Notes: generated by a model from the letters alone, not told the origin. A stretch of DNA of 64,000 bases from Reticulitermes lucifugus (GCA_026260175.1 JAKCWW010000015.1:118525-182524); one strand, 5' to 3'. Shown: positions 11,436 to 24,317, counted from the stretch's first letter. Translations and numbers: made by a program.

Positions 11436-12310
11436 TCACGCCACTGCCAAATATTATTTCTTATTTTTCTCACATAATGAAACTTATCATAGGATGTATC
11501 ACATCAACAATACAACCCTACCAATGTGACGTAAGTGATACAATCTTGCAAGTCTTGAGGTCCTCACAACGGAGTGCTGATGATTGAAGTTTCTAGGAAG
11601 TGACTCAGTGACATGGTGTAACATTCCAAAAGACCTGAATCTTCTCATAAAATCTTCTCGGGCAATCAGCTGCATTAATTCATGGATAAAGTCCATTTTG
11701 GATACCTTCTGTCTACATCATTAGGGAATAATGGAGACAAAGAAATCTCTGAAGTGTTAGACTTCGACACCAAATTGACACAGCTGGTTGCCTGAGAAAA
11801 GCTGTCACTTTTATTTAGTAGCCATGATAGCTTCAAAATTTACAGTGAAATAAGCGAACTGACGTGAAGAAATTAAATACAAAATAATAAAAGGAAAGTT
11901 TAATAAAATGAAGTACATGTTCATACACTAGTATACACACAAATACTGCTATCATACCTGCGTCTTTGTGCCTGTCAAATGTTTTACCCAATACCAAATG
12001 AAGTTACTGTAGCATGAAAGCTGAATGTCAAAAGTAGAATGCTCCCTCTCATCCTCACAAGGATTATGTTTGTACTTGCTTAGACGATTATCAGAAAATA
12101 CAACAGAGAACCTTCATGTAGTTTCCTTAAAAATAAGTAACTGTTATGTGAAAACTAATATTATCTTTTTTAACCAGTAAGAACATTTACATGTTACCAC
12201 ATAAAATATTATTCTAGTCATGTGAAAAGGTTGTTACAAGGAACAAAATATGAATATGTACATATTCTTGGAAATACATACATTATTGCTTGTGCATTTC
12301 AACTAAATAA

Positions 12311-12311
12311 A

Positions 12312-12342
<31 letters not shown>

Positions 12343-12389
12343 TTGCTTGCATGTGTGTATGTGCTTGCTTGCATGTGTGTATGTGTGTT
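12311..12389. repeat. TG-rich compound microsatellite
   Basis: A (TG)n run followed by two copies of a unit containing GCTTGCTTGCATGTGTGTAT. Confidence 0.9.
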
Positions 12390-14269
12390 TCTTCAGCTTA
12401 TACAAAATCATCAGTGTTATCCTGTATTTTTCGTTTTGTGCTATGAAATTTCATATTTCAGTTCAGTGGCCTTCAGTTTATTTACTTGATTAGAGATCAG
12501 ATATAACACTTTCTTTGAGGAGTTTGTCCTGTTTGAGTAATTAATTAACCACACTTTAAATTCAAATTTTTAAATTCTCTTTCATATGCAACAGAAGGAA
12601 TTGTATGGATCTTATCTATTTATGCCTGTTAATTGAGTAACAGGAAGTGAAATTGCTGCTGTGCAGGAAGTAAGGGATGTGGTGATAAAGCTCCACATGT
12701 GACTGATAAAGCTTGATGGGAATGGCTTGAATAGTACATGGGCTAGCAGAGACACAGTTTAACACTGAACATATATCTAATAGACATGTTCACTACAAGT
12801 AAGTCCTTAAATACAAATCTGATCAGATCGACATGTGAAAATTTAATGGAAAGTAAATTTAATTTAGAACCACACAGTTTTTTGGCTTTATCCAATGTCC
12901 AGGGCTTCAAAAACACAAACAAATAAACATAACCTTCCAGAAGCCTGCTTCCATGCTTAGGTAAGAAGGTGGGGAGGCAACTACTTAACTGGGCCCATTA
13001 GATAAAGCCAGTCACAGTTTCCAGGCAACCTCTATCAGGCCCGATATGTGTTCACTTTTTGTATTTTGGAAAGACTGTACAATGGACAAAGTACTAAACC
13101 TGAGGGTTTCTAAATGTTATTTACTATCATTAGAACCCTATATAATTGAAGGTAATTTTGGCCTTGTATCTCCAGAAGAAATGTTCTCAGCTTGTAGTCA
13201 CCAATACAATACAAAAAATGGTATGAAAAGGCAGTAGAAGAGAAAAGTAATTAGAAAGCAGAGTGTTTAAAGCAAAATGTGTCACAACAAAATACATCAA
13301 TGAAAGGAATACTGTGAAGAATTTTTTTTTTTGAGGGGCGGGGGGGTGGAATATGCTTAGCTGTAGGTGTCTAATTTTTTCCCCATTCTACCACAAGTCA
13401 TAGCCCAGTCCTGAAAATTGTTCTCACATCTGTTTCTCAGTCTCTTAAGTAGCTGCTATCTGCAAGGTTTACCCAACAAAATTCGGTATACATTTCTTTT
13501 CTTCACTTTCAGTCTGCTATAATCTACTAGATTTCACTGCCTTAATGATATAAGGCACTCTGTACAGATGACAAAGTTTCTCATATATAATATTTTACTC
13601 CATCCTGTTATACCCGACTAGTTTCCTTAGTACCCCAAAACTTTGCTTTCAATAAAATACGAGTAATCAAAATCTCAACCTGAATGTGATTTTTGTGGTT
13701 TCCTTCAGTCCCACCTCAATAAGACTCTCAGCACATAAATGGAACATGGAAATACTCAATTATAATTACTACAATAGTATCAGTAGTAGCTAATCTTTGT
13801 CAGTGATTTTCTTATTGTTTGGCATATTAAAATCCAAGGGCACTTTTGTTATTGGTGCTGTTTTTGCAATGCTCAAGGAAAATGGCTTGGGAATAGTCTT
13901 CCTTTTCAATTAAAGCAATTACACAATGATTTTAAATATTTTAAATTAGCCTTGAAAGATTCCTTATATTGCCATTCATTTTATACCTTGGAAGAATATT
14001 TTGATCATGGTAAAAATAAAGATATTGTTATTTTGTGAAGAAGTGGTTGTAAATAATTATTTGAGAATTTATTGTAATATTTGACTATGATCATATATAT
14101 ATATATACATATATTATATCACATGTGAGACATTCGTGAAATGTACTGCTTTAGCTGTTATTTACTGGATTTTAGGCACTGGATTTATGTATATAGTTTG
14201 TTGTAATAATGCTACTTTTAATAGGACTTATTAGTTTGACTACATGTATGTTTGTACTGTTTTTATTCA

Positions 14270-14345
14270 TTCTATTTTACTATGACTATTTCCACATCCT
14301 TTGATTGTGCTCTGTATGGATCTATGGAAAATGAATAAAATATTG
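14270..14345 (+). mobile_element. Possible LINE 3' end
   Basis: The stretch ending CTATGGAAAATGAATAAAATATTG resembles 3' termini of insect non-LTR elements: a TGTGCTCTGTA-like phrase followed by AATAAA. No reverse transcriptase is visible upstream, so a chance resemblance or a host poly(A) site remains possible. Confidence 0.3.
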
Positions 14346-15407
14346 AAATATTGGAATACAGCCCCTAGAAATTAGTACCTACCACTTCATTTTATTTTTA
14401 TTTTACCATCAAGGGCACATTCTGTTGACTGTTGCTTATTCTTCCATTTCTTCTGTTCATACATGTTCCATAGCATTCACCAGTATTAGCAGTACTTTTC
14501 ACACTCTTTCCCTTACAACTGGAGAATTCCACATTCTTTGGTCTTGTGACCTTGCTTGAAGGTCTCCCTATCATTCTATTTGCAAATACTGAAATTGTAT
14601 AAGCAAAGACAGATAGACAAACATATTTTATTGAGTTTCTTGTTTATGCAAAGCCAATGGTGGGGCATGACTCCCTCCCTGGTCTTGGATGAAATAAAAT
14701 CTTTCAGATATACTCTTGAATTAGGCCTACAGGTAAACATGTTAGAATTTTGTATCAGCTCATTTGCTTCTAACCTGCATATTTATCTACTAGATGTTGA
14801 ATGAAATAGAGTCTACTTATTTTGTCAACCAGTCAATATTCCATGCCTTTGTCTTGTTTCTACAAACTTGTTTCATGTTCTTGTGCTCTCATAACATAGT
14901 GTTCTTTATTGGGTTACATCTTACTGTCTTCTATCCCACATGTGAACATCTGTTTCATTGGCATTCAAAAGTACAGAATACCCTCCAATCCCAGATAAAA
15001 CGTTAGAGAGCACATTTAAACTACGTCTGTCTTTACTCTGCCATAGTAGTCAGTGCGCAGTGCATCTTTGTGTGCGCACACATATGCCTATACAGTTACT
15101 GGGGCTGTGTTCTTCAGAAACACCAGACCGAAGTGTGCGGTGTTCTGCGACCGCTCGCAAGGTTCTTGACTGTACCCGATCCTTGCGAGAAGAGTCAGTA
15201 ATTACAGATGTTAGTCGTTGGCGCTTCCTGCTGACTCAGGCAACTGTGATGATCCCTGCATCTCCCTGCTAGCCTAACGTATCGGTAAGCCTTTGGTCGT
15301 ATGTTTCTTTGTGTTCTCCCATCTATCCCACCTTCTCAAGTAGATGTTACGGTGTAATTTAAGGACATCTATCTCGATTCCATTGTTTTCGTTCGTCTTA
15401 CCGATTT

Positions 15408-15741
15408 TCAAATAAATAACACAATATATTCAGTCCAGCACAACTATATTTAATATCTACTCAATACACGACATGTGTCGGTCCTGAGACCATCATCAGG
15501 TGTGCCATATAAGAAACCTCTGTACAGGGTAAAAGTGTAAAATTTGTGAGATCTCACAAAACATCAAATAATACGCGAGTAATTGTTACTATGAATATTG
15601 TAACTTTTAGCACAAGTTGCAATATTCATAGGTTTCTTATATGGCATACCTGATGATGGTCTGAGGACCGAAACATGTCGTGTATTGAGTAGATATTAAA
15701 TATAGTTGTGCTGGACTGAATATATTGTGTTATTTATTTGA
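15408..15741. mobile_element. Palindromic hammerhead-bearing element B
   Basis: Two 112-bp arms (15408-15519 and 15630-15741) are inverted copies with only a few mismatches, beginning TCAAATAAATAACACAATAT. Each arm contains a hammerhead-like block. The plus-strand copy is intact by eye; the minus-strand copy reads GACA instead of GAAA. The 110-bp centre contains an 18-bp perfect palindrome (TTTGTGAGATCTCACAAA, about 15551-15568). The phrase TTACCGATTTTC occurs at about 15399 and again at about 15777, just outside the element, and might be part of a target duplication. It has no coding capacity. Confidence 0.7.
15644..15687 (+). ncRNA. Hammerhead ribozyme, apparently intact core (element B, right arm)
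   Basis: Core CTGATGA at 15650-15656, helix II GGTC-TGAG-GACC, GAAA at 15670-15673, then CATGTC with cleavage triplet GUC. Helix I forms between AUAC before the core and GUGU after the site (4 pairs, one wobble). Helix III is the self-complementary CATG. It is in sense orientation with respect to the MFS gene. Confidence 0.7.
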
Positions 15742-16325
15742 TTGTACGAACACAGCAGGATGGATCATGTTAAAGTTACCGATTTTCGTACAAGACTTGC
15801 TGCTGCTACTGGCACACAGAATTTGCCGAAGTGTAATTTAGGAAAATTTTATTATTGTTCGATGCCAGACGATCCTGTCCGACCAAGGTGCCCTTACAGG
15901 ATTGCGCTTATGTCGACGTCACAATCATAAAGCGTTCTGCAGCTAGCATAACATGAATGCATTGTAGTTCACTTCCTATCGAGTGATATGGTATAGCAGT
16001 AATATTGTATTGCATTCTTGAAATAACTGGTTCAGATGCCACCCGTGTTATATGTGCTACCCGTATTTTGATAGGCCACAACCGCCTCTTTTCCAATCCT
16101 GTTATTTTCCTATCTCATTCTAAGATAAATAGCTTCCGCACTCGAAACAGCGTCCTTAAGTATCGTATGAATCAATCTGTATATTTGTTAGGTTGTTTAA
16201 CGAAGCTCTGTCACTTCAAATCTTACGATAGGTTTTCACAGCTCTTGAGATCCCAGAAATATTTCTCGTTATCACTTCAGAATTATTAATTCGATATGTC
16301 AAAGTCGAATAAAAAAAATGGAGTA

Positions 16326-16459
16326 CAGTAAAACCCTGACATAGCGCCACCCTCTCTTAGCGCCCATGAACGTCTGTGAACATAAATTCCCTATTATACA
16401 ATATTTACTGCCACAAATCGCGGCGAAAAAAAGAGTGGCGCTATATCAGGGTTTGACTA
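16326..16459. mobile_element. pogo/Tigger-type MITE with TA target duplication
   Basis: The left end CAGTAAAACCCTGACATAGC and the right end, complement of TAGTCAAACCCTGATATAGC, form imperfect terminal inverted repeats of about 27 bp, with GCGCCAC continuing in both. TA flanks both sides (16324-16325 and 16460-16461). At 134 bp it has no coding capacity. The CAGT(A/C)AAACC start is typical of the pogo/Tigger branch of Tc1/mariner elements. Confidence 0.8.
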
Positions 16460-16479
16460 TACGTCTATTTCTTTGTTTG

Positions 16480-16715
16480 AAGGTTTTCAGGCTTCTCACG
16501 CTTGTCCTTCTGATGGAGTAGTATTAAGACGAAAATGAGTATGGAGAATTGGTGGGATGATGCTGACAGGGGTAAATCGAAGTACTCGGAGAAACACCTG
16601 TCCCAGTGCCACCTTATCCACCACAATCACATATGAAGTAGCCTGTGATCGAACCTGGACATATGCGGTGAGAAGCTGGCAACTAACCACCTGGCCCATG
16701 GTACGACCTTGGAGT
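16480..16715 (-). mobile_element. tRNA-derived SINE, minus strand (family 2)
   Basis: Read on the minus strand, a box A-like GGCCAGGTGGTTAGTTGCC and box B-like GGTTCGATCAC are followed by a tail containing GTTTCTCCGAGTACTTCG and a CATCATCCCACCAATTC phrase. This resembles a widespread arthropod tRNA-SINE family. It is diverged and has no clear poly-A end. Confidence 0.55.
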
Positions 16716-17179
16716 ACGAAGTTTCTCTACGTAATATGTAATAATCCAGTTCCTGCCTCACAGAGAACGCACCTTGTCTGCCTTAAAAAGAGCAGTTGGT
16801 TAATGCTGAGTAGAGAAATAATCGCCGTTCTTGTACGATCCTTACAAAAATCACAAACACTCCCTGCTGGTAAGATACAGGGCCCTCTTTAATGTCGAAG
16901 CATGCGGTACATATAAGTTACCACTGTGCTCCAGAGTTAATGAATGCCATGTTGTGTGTAAGATAATTTAAAATTGATTAACCGCAGCGGTTTACCTCTC
17001 CTTGCGACTACAGTGACGTAATCGCCATTTCCTTGATTGAGTCAACCCCATACGGGGCCCCGAGTTGTCAGGTGAAACTATTACAGCCATATGCACAGTT
17101 CGAGTTCCCCAAGGTCTTTATTGTTTTGCTCTCCTTCTTTCGCTACTCTTTACTTCATGTTATACTTATTGCGGTCGCC

Positions 17180-17870
17180 TTATTGCTCTTCCTGTTTACT
17201 TCCTCTCTTGAATGAATTGCTTGTTTATTTACTGGCTCTATTTCCTTCTTCTCTTATGCGTCTTTGTCCATCTTCTGTACACCTTGCTATCACTCAGAAA
17301 GTGTTTAGATTTAGTAATCAGCATTTATGCTTCATATCGTGCAGGTTCCGAGTTCGAAATAGGGAATTCTGCTTGAACTCTATCGTCCTTGTCCCCAGTC
17401 CCTTCTGTGGAATGTCGAAATCTAACCTTTGGACAGGCCACAATCATTTCTTCACAATCGTCCGTGCATATTCACCCTCGCATTTCGGCCATAACCTCTG
17501 CAATATAGAAAGTGTCGTTACTTATTCCCACAAGCCAAACGTATTTAGGAAGAACACGAATACTCATAAGCCGTCTAAGCGGCTTAGCTTTGGCAGGCCG
17601 TTGGTATTGCCAACTAACTAACTCCAAACTAACTAACTCCATGGAGCAGAGTCCTTCTTCAGAAGCTAACAGGTCGTCAGCTAGTCAANNNNNNNNNNNN
17701 NNNNNNNNNNNNNNNNNNNNNNNNNNNNNNNNNNNNNNACCTGTCCCTATCCTGAGCCATATCAATCCAGTCCACGCCCTCCCATCCCACTTCTTGAAGA
17801 TGGTATTGCCAACAGCTAACTTATCTCCTACAAGACTAACATGAACCCCTGCATAAATATATCTAGAATA
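17180..17870. mobile_element. Unidentified dispersed-repeat fragment spanning an assembly gap
   Basis: Sequence on both sides of the 50-N gap (17689-17738), with the phrase AACTAACTCCATGGAGCAGA before it and CTGTCCCTATCCTGAGCCAT after it, looks like a transposon leader of a type I associate with cockroach and termite DNA. A 176-residue reading frame at 17091-17621 shows no domain and is probably chance. The family cannot be assigned. Confidence 0.35.
17689..17738. other. Assembly gap (50 N)
   Basis: A run of 50 Ns. The join across it is by scaffolding only. Confidence 1.
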
Positions 17871-20421
17871 TACGCATTGCACATGTGTCGGAGAAGTTGC
17901 TGCCCCTGTACGGCGTTGTATCAACAATAAAAGGCGTGAGAAGCAGGCTTCAATAGGGCGTGACTTTGGTCATAATGCATGGAAGAAATTTCGTTGAAAT
18001 CTTCGGAAGACAAAAAATGAATAACTATAATCTTGCGTACATTAAGTTAATTTTTCTGCTTGGCATGATGTCAATACAGCGCAATCATTTACTGCAAATA
18101 AGAGTGAGTAACGCTCAATATTTAACATGTAACTGAGGGTTCAGTTGTGAAGTTTTCATGATGTGTTTTTGAAATTTATGAACGTTCTTTATTTGACCTA
18201 AAAATGTGAAATACGAAGTATAACGAATGTAGGCCTATACCCTATTTAATTATTTCCTTCAACTTAATTTCGGGACATTTCTAAACACGTACATGGGGAG
18301 ATGCATTTCAAAATTATTGTCCGATTGCAACCGAAATTGGAATTGATCAACAGATCCTTTATGAAGTTTAATTAAAATAAGTTCGGCGACTTTCGAAATA
18401 AGTGGACAAACAGGCCAAACCTCCCCCCCCCCACGCCCCTTCTCCATGTCATTTCCTTTTCAAATTATACAAACTGGAGATAGGGGGCGGGATGAATCAC
18501 TCTTATACATCGAAGTACGAAGAACGCTTTATTAACGATTCACTCATTGTATGAATAACCCGAACATGCTTTGTTTACCACGCCTGTAAGCTTATAGACA
18601 GCAACTGCCAGCTTCGCATGTAAAGTCAACTTCCTCCCTCCTATTTCTTTGTGTGAAATGCGCGCCAAAAGTCGGTGACTGTCTGTGAGTAGGTACCAAT
18701 TCACACCAAACTGCCAATAGACTATTCATCGTAGTTGATTCATGGTGACCAATCAGCGTTGTAGTCAACGTGCCAACGTGAGCCAACTTGCAAAACACTT
18801 TGGGATATGCGTCATGCCGCACGTTAAACATGTAATCTATTCACAGTACTTCTGGCTGCTACCAGATCTGAAGTCAAGGTTACATTATGAATGTAATGAC
18901 AGCTCCCGGCCATTCTTCCAGCGCACATAAAATCTGACCGTGTTTCGTATGGCTACTTCATAGCATTAGAACTTCAGTTCTGAATCATCCGTCGTTTTCA
19001 GCGTCTTTAATATTTCATTATATCGCTATTATATGACGACAATCAAATGTGTAGTGTGGTAGTATGTCAGTAAGTCAGTAAAGTGACTGCCTGAATATTG
19101 GGTAACGTTCGTTTCCTGGCAGGTGCTGTTCCTTGTCACTTAGCCTTGTATCAAATGAACGCAGAATGTTCCTTTTCAAGACTAAATTAGCCATATGTGA
19201 AGCTGACAACTCGCCTATATCTAGTGTCAAGGTCTAGAATGGGTGGAGTTTTATCTCCACTTCGTGGCACTGTTCTCACGCACGACGGAACTTTGCCTGT
19301 ACTTGATTTTACACTCGGGTGGTCCGTGGATCACAACTCGAGGCCGTCTTTCCCATCATGTTCTCGTTCGTAGTTCTCCGAGCCATAAGATTCGACAGTG
19401 CTTGAAAATGGGTCATTGTGTGCCGCTACAGTATCATTGTCATTCATTGAGATCAGCTAATAATGAAACAGTCGACACGTAACTGTCTGATAATGATGAT
19501 AAATGGTTTTTCCCGTCATCACTGTATTGTTTGAAAAAACAAATACCTTTATTAGAAGCATTGTATGGCCTACTGACGTATGACCTTTTTGCATACAGGA
19601 ATAGAACTTTCTGTTTGCAGTGATGTCTTTCATGACCGTGATGTGTATGATGTTGTTTTGTTATAAAATTCCATTTCAACTTGTAACTCAGATCGTTTCG
19701 TTACATCTGTAATTGCTACAAGGCCTTTTACACCATTAGGATGAAGCACTTGCAAACTGCTATTCACAACATTTTTCGAATTAATTCATTAATCTTACTG
19801 CTGCTCAATTTCCTTTTCAATCTTTTCATCAGAATAAACTCGCTCCACAGTGCAGAGTGTCCATTCAGAAAGTGATAGTTATTCAAGAAATTTGCTGCCA
19901 TTATTCAGCTCGGAGGATGATTACGTACATTGGACTGTACTCGGAATAAGCTTGTATCTTGTTTGTCTAAAATTAATTTTAGTACTTCTAATAGTAAATG
20001 TAGATCTTGTCTCCCCATTCTCGCTACATTCCCCGCCCATCTAATCTTACTTATTTGACCGCCTTGACCATATCAAGTGAAAAATCAACACAAATTTTGG
20101 AGCTTTTCAACTGATCTCCTTCCTTCACATGCTACTTTGTCTTCCTTAAGTTCCAAATATTCTCTCAGAGCTTCATCTCAAACACATCAACCTGTGTTCT
20201 TCCCTCAAAAGGAAACTTAATCATACAAGAGATTCTGAAGTAAGAAACGTTATCTGAATGAATGTGCTACATTTTAAGCTGTGAGTTCTGAACATTTTCT
20301 AAAAGAAAAAATACACCGGCATAATACAATTCTTGCTATAGAGTGTCACCTGTCTGCATTGGTACTTATGAGGCGTTTACTTGGCATTAATTGATTTAAC
20401 ATCAACATTCTGATACTGATT

Positions 20422-20690
20422 GTTAGCCGAGTTATCTCAGTGGCTGTAATGACTAATCTACGGGCTGGGCGACCAAGAAATTTTTGTTTGATTCCCGGCA
20501 GGGGCTAGAGATTTATCTCTTCTTGTAAGCGTCCAGATCGGCTGTGGAGCCCACTCGCCGTCCTATTTACTGCCTACCAGGCTCTCTTTCCCCATGGTAA
20601 GGCGATCGTGGTGTTAAACTGACCATTCACGTCCATCTTGTGCCAAGGTTAAGAAAGCATGGAGCTATACCTTTATTCCCCCCACGTGTC
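20422..20690 (+). mobile_element. tRNA-derived SINE, family 1, plus strand
   Basis: A tRNA-like head with box B-like GTTTGATTCCCGGCAGG, then AGAGATTTATCTCTTCTTG, a CCAGATCGGCTGTGGAGCCC phrase, and a tail with CGTCCATCTTGTGCCAAGG and GGAGCTATACC. It shares all these blocks with the other family 1 copies but is fairly diverged. Confidence 0.8.
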
Positions 20691-21049
20691 TTTATGACGT
20701 GTTTAATTAAGCACAGGGACAGCTCTTTACGTTTTGTTCTCACATTTTTTAATGAATTCAACTGACAGAACTTCTCAAACAGAGGCAGCAGTCTTCGTTG
20801 ACTAATAATTTGCATAGTGGAAAGTTGTGGCGTAGTGTTGTAAATTGAATTTATGAATAGGCCGTGAATTCAGCGTCAGCGTGTGAAGTGCTCAGCATAT
20901 ACATGACTTTTTGTACACATTTGAAAATTCACCACCGAGTTCTAACACGCATCGTACATAAAGCGACAAGTGAGGCCTCATGGGAAGCAAAACTCGTCTG
21001 TCTATATACCAGCAAAGATAAACGGTGAAGTTTTCTCTGCCTACGTCAT

Positions 21050-21310
21050 GAAGGCATATAAGATTAGTAGAGGTATAGCTCACTTCTTCTTAACATCGGC
21101 ACTGGATGAAGGAGAGTGAACAATTTCACGCCCTGGCCGCCTTACCTCCGGGAAGAACCCCGACGCCCATTAAAATGGAGGCTGGGTGGGCCTCAGAGCA
21201 GGTCTTGACGTTTTGGAGAAGAGAAAAATCTCTTGCCCCTGCCGGGATCCGAGCCTCGGATCGTCCGGCCCATAGCCTAGTCTCTATACTTACTACGCTA
21301 ACCCGTCTCC
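21050..21310 (-). mobile_element. tRNA-derived SINE, family 1, minus strand
   Basis: Reverse orientation of the same unit: tail first (AGAGGTATAGCTC, then CCGCCTTACCTCCGGG), the GGAGGCTGGGTGGGCCTCAG body, the GAGAAAAATCTCTTGCCC hairpin-like phrase, and the tRNA-like head at about 21240-21305. Confidence 0.85.
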
Positions 21311-22070
21311 TGTCTATGCACCAACCAGTACTATAAATTATAACTATACAACGCATTGGACAGTGCGGGGCATAAATTCGAACATAATAAATTTTCACTA
21401 CAAGGAAATACGAAGAGGACTGTTCCAGTTGAAGTTCTTTGCGGCTTTCAGGCGTTCTTTACGAAACAAAAAAGAATGTCTTATGTAGAGACCACGTCTT
21501 TCCGTCTGTCTGTCCAACCTTCTGCCCTTGACGTAGTTATCAGCTATCAGTTCGTCGGATTTTTATAAGATTTGGTATAGATTTTCTTTACAAAAATCTG
21601 TCCAATAGGCGTGAGGTTTGTGAGAAGCAGCTCGGTAACAGTCATGCTTTTCTTAGAGGCGTAAATGAACTTCCACCCCGCGGCGGCCGCACAACTAGAC
21701 CCCCCCCCCAGTCACGCCACTGAATACACGACCCCCGCGAAAAATGTGTGGTGTGTGCGTACGGAAGTGTTGCCTGTACCCAAAGTGAGAAACGGCATCT
21801 AACAAGCTACTGTTCTACATGCCTCAGTGACTAACGCTATGCTAATCAGCAACACTGCCGCCCCGAGAAAGAAGTTGTTGCTAAATTTATCGGCTTTTTG
21901 CAGAGCCGTTAAGAGAAGCTTACCTCAGTGTTACAGAAATATTTCAGTTATTGAATTGCCAGATAATTTACGTACACATTCACGGCCGTCGAATTCATGA
22001 AATCGTACGTTTACGGAACATCCCGTCTCACCCCCTTTCTTTCAGGAATAAATTTTTTGTACAGTGAAAC

Positions 22071-22110
22071 CTCCATATAATGGAATTCTGGGGCGCCTGA
22101 ACATTTTCTT
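22071..22110 (+). mobile_element. Tigger-type terminal sequence, solitary
   Basis: CAGTGAAACCTCCATATAAT directly after a TA resembles a Tigger/pogo terminal inverted repeat. No matching right end is visible within a few hundred bases, so this is probably a truncated copy. Confidence 0.45.
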
Positions 22111-22277
22111 TTTCCGTTTCAGTCAAGCCCCTATATTTATGGTCAATATGAAAAGTACGGATCCGTGTTGCGTTAAGTCCACTACACTTTACCGAGTAAT
22201 ACACAGTTTCAGTTTTCTTCCTCTGTTTTACTTTTTCCAGCACTTCAGCAAATTATTCCGCACATAAAGGATCCTTA

Positions 22278-22409
22278 TTTTATCTGACAACTATCACCTG
22301 CCAGTTCCCGCATATACTCCGCTGTGCGTATGGGCGGTCGGTTGAATATGCTACTTTCGTATTACGAACAAACCGGCCGTAAGTCGCAACTGATAGTTGT
22401 CAGATAAAA
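22278..22409. mobile_element. 132-bp MITE with perfect 19-bp inverted termini
   Basis: TTTTATCTGACAACTATCA at 22278-22296 and its exact complement at 22391-22409 bound a GC-richer centre. No convincing target duplication is seen, so the superfamily is not assigned. It could also be a simple foldback sequence. Confidence 0.7.
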
Positions 22410-22520
22410 AAGACGCTATACTTTCTCAATGGTCATGTTTAATACTTTGTTTTGGTGAACAAGAATGTTACCTGCGAGTTCTGATGTTTTCGCAGCGGAG
22501 TGGTGGGGATTCCGTTCCTC

Positions 22521-22687
22521 TGGGACATGATGCTGCGTCACGGGCAGTCGGATTCCGACGTTTCGAAGGAACGCACTGCCATCGTCTTCAGAAGTCAACA
22601 AGCCCATGTTGGCCTTTGAAGATGAAGGCAATATGTTGCTTCGATGCGTCGGGATACGTTTACTCCGTGACGCAGCTTTATGTCCCA
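22521..22687. mobile_element. Palindromic hammerhead-bearing element C (diverged)
   Basis: The outer arms GGGACATGATGCTGCGTCAC and the complement of CTCCGTGACGCAGCTTTATG pair as inverted repeats. On the minus strand at about 22598-22552 lies core CTGAAGA, an imperfect helix II (GATGG/CCTTC), GAAAC and GTC. The right arm carries a more decayed copy. Helix I pairing is weak, so activity is doubtful. Confidence 0.5.
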
Positions 22688-23754
22688 CAAGAAACAACTC
22701 CTCTAAGAATATTACTTCTCAGAAAAATTCTAGAAAAAAATACGGAAAATAAACTACATTAACAAATACTCAAGCGGAACATTTTGTGTCAAATTATTAT
22801 ATTTCATTTACCATTTCCGCTTTAAAAATTTCCCGTTTATTAGAAAAAATTTTGTTTTCCAGCAATCCATGGCAAATTTTAGAATAGTTTTATCGCATGA
22901 ACTTTGGTTTACAAGTTGAAACCTCGCGTTGACACTTGCAGATATCCGTCAAACATTCTTTCCCGGCTGTAAAAATTCTTGCAATGATATTCGAAACAAT
23001 GAATGTACTTGACATAAAATGTACTTTCATACTCTTGTTTTTCAATGGATTTTATGTTTCCAATTTGATGCCTCTGACTTTATTCACCTGTGTAGGCTGC
23101 TTAGAGATATAAAAGCAAGCAGTATGCAAAGGAAGGGCAAACCCGTGGTTTGAATCTGTATAAGTTATAATGGCCGTTACCTGAACAAAAGAATTGCTAC
23201 ATTTGCAGCACGAGTAAAGACAGAGATACCATCGCATAAAAAAAGCGTCCTTCAGAAAAGTTTAGCCACGCCTCCCTGTTGAAATCTTTGACAAAATATT
23301 ACATAGTTCGCGTTATTCCACTTACGAATTTCATCACATGATACGTTTATGTTTCATAGCTTCTAGTGCATTCTCATTATAAATATGGAAATATACTTTA
23401 AGTGTCATTTGCTTTATCTCTTTAAAGTGCAGTGCTAACTATATTACCGCCTTCTTTAACGTCCATGGGCTCAGAATTTCTCGCATAATATGTTTTTATG
23501 AAGGATGAACATCGATTGTTTATCCTAAACAACATTAACAAACTCATGTTTAGAAAGACTTGCGAAGCGTTTTCTTAAAACAGGAATTGAAATTTTTGAA
23601 TACGCATTACATCGTCTTCGCCCTTCGAAGAACTAAATGAACCCAATAATATTTCGTTTCCATAAGCACGTAAAAATATGACATAATACTTCCAAGTCAC
23701 GTTGATATAACTGTTGCTATAGGCTGCAATAAGCCTTAAGATACATTCTGTGGC

Positions 23755-23970
23755 TATTAAATAACGAGACTGGTTTCAAAACGCGTTATTAATGAAATTA
23801 TGATATCTACACGTTATCCCCTTCAAAGTAATTTCCATCGGAAACTACACACCGCTCCATACAAGCCTTCCAGGCCTTAAAGCATCCTTTGGAGTCATTT
23901 TGTGAGAGTGCTTTAAGTAACTTTCATTTTTTATGCGTGTATTTTACTTAAAATAGGTTCCTTTAAGCAA
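23755..23970 (-). mobile_element. mariner-family transposase, C-terminal relic
   Basis: The minus strand reads KACMERCVVSDGNYFEGDNV followed by a stop (complement of 23807-23809). This matches the C-terminal end of mariner transposases (..W..CI...G.YFEGD). Beyond the stop, AACGCGTTTTGAAACCAGTC and CTCGTTATTT resemble a mariner 3' end. Only the last part of the transposase is recognisable, and the DD34D catalytic core is absent. Confidence 0.75.
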
Positions 23971-24317
23971 ACTTTTCAATTCTGGGGGTGGGGTGAGTCC
24001 TACTGGGGATAGTACTGGGATAGCACAGCCATTTTTTTTCGCATTCTCCGCAGTTTACAGGTCACAGCCGTCATTTCATTCGACGGTATAATTAGCGCTG
24101 TTAAGTAAACTATTAAACAAACAATAATACAGACTTGAATTTGGAACTGTGACTGGATTTTAAATCCAATCATCCCATTTCGAAGTTTATTTCCAATTTC
24201 TGCGGAGTCATGATAGGCCCTACTTTACTGCTCCAGTGATAGGACAGTAATTTAATCCTACGTTGCACGGATATCTGTTATTTTTCCTGCTGACTGGCCG
24301 CACACATGTTTGTAAAA

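Larger units (their letters stand above)
9390..15000 (+). other. MFS intron 3, left CpG-depleted part
   Basis: AT-rich sequence with almost no CpG (2 in 12001-12600 by count). Apart from the hAT MITE, minisatellite, microsatellites and a possible LINE 3' end listed separately, I see nothing: no exon with MFS resemblance and no RNA gene. A poly-T/G run lies at about 13321-13347. Confidence 0.5.

Noticed and set aside
17091-17621. 176-residue plus-strand frame in the CpG-normal block
   Set aside because: Ser/Leu/Cys-rich composition without any domain, and its 3' part overlaps a dispersed-repeat-like sequence. No promoter or homology supports it.
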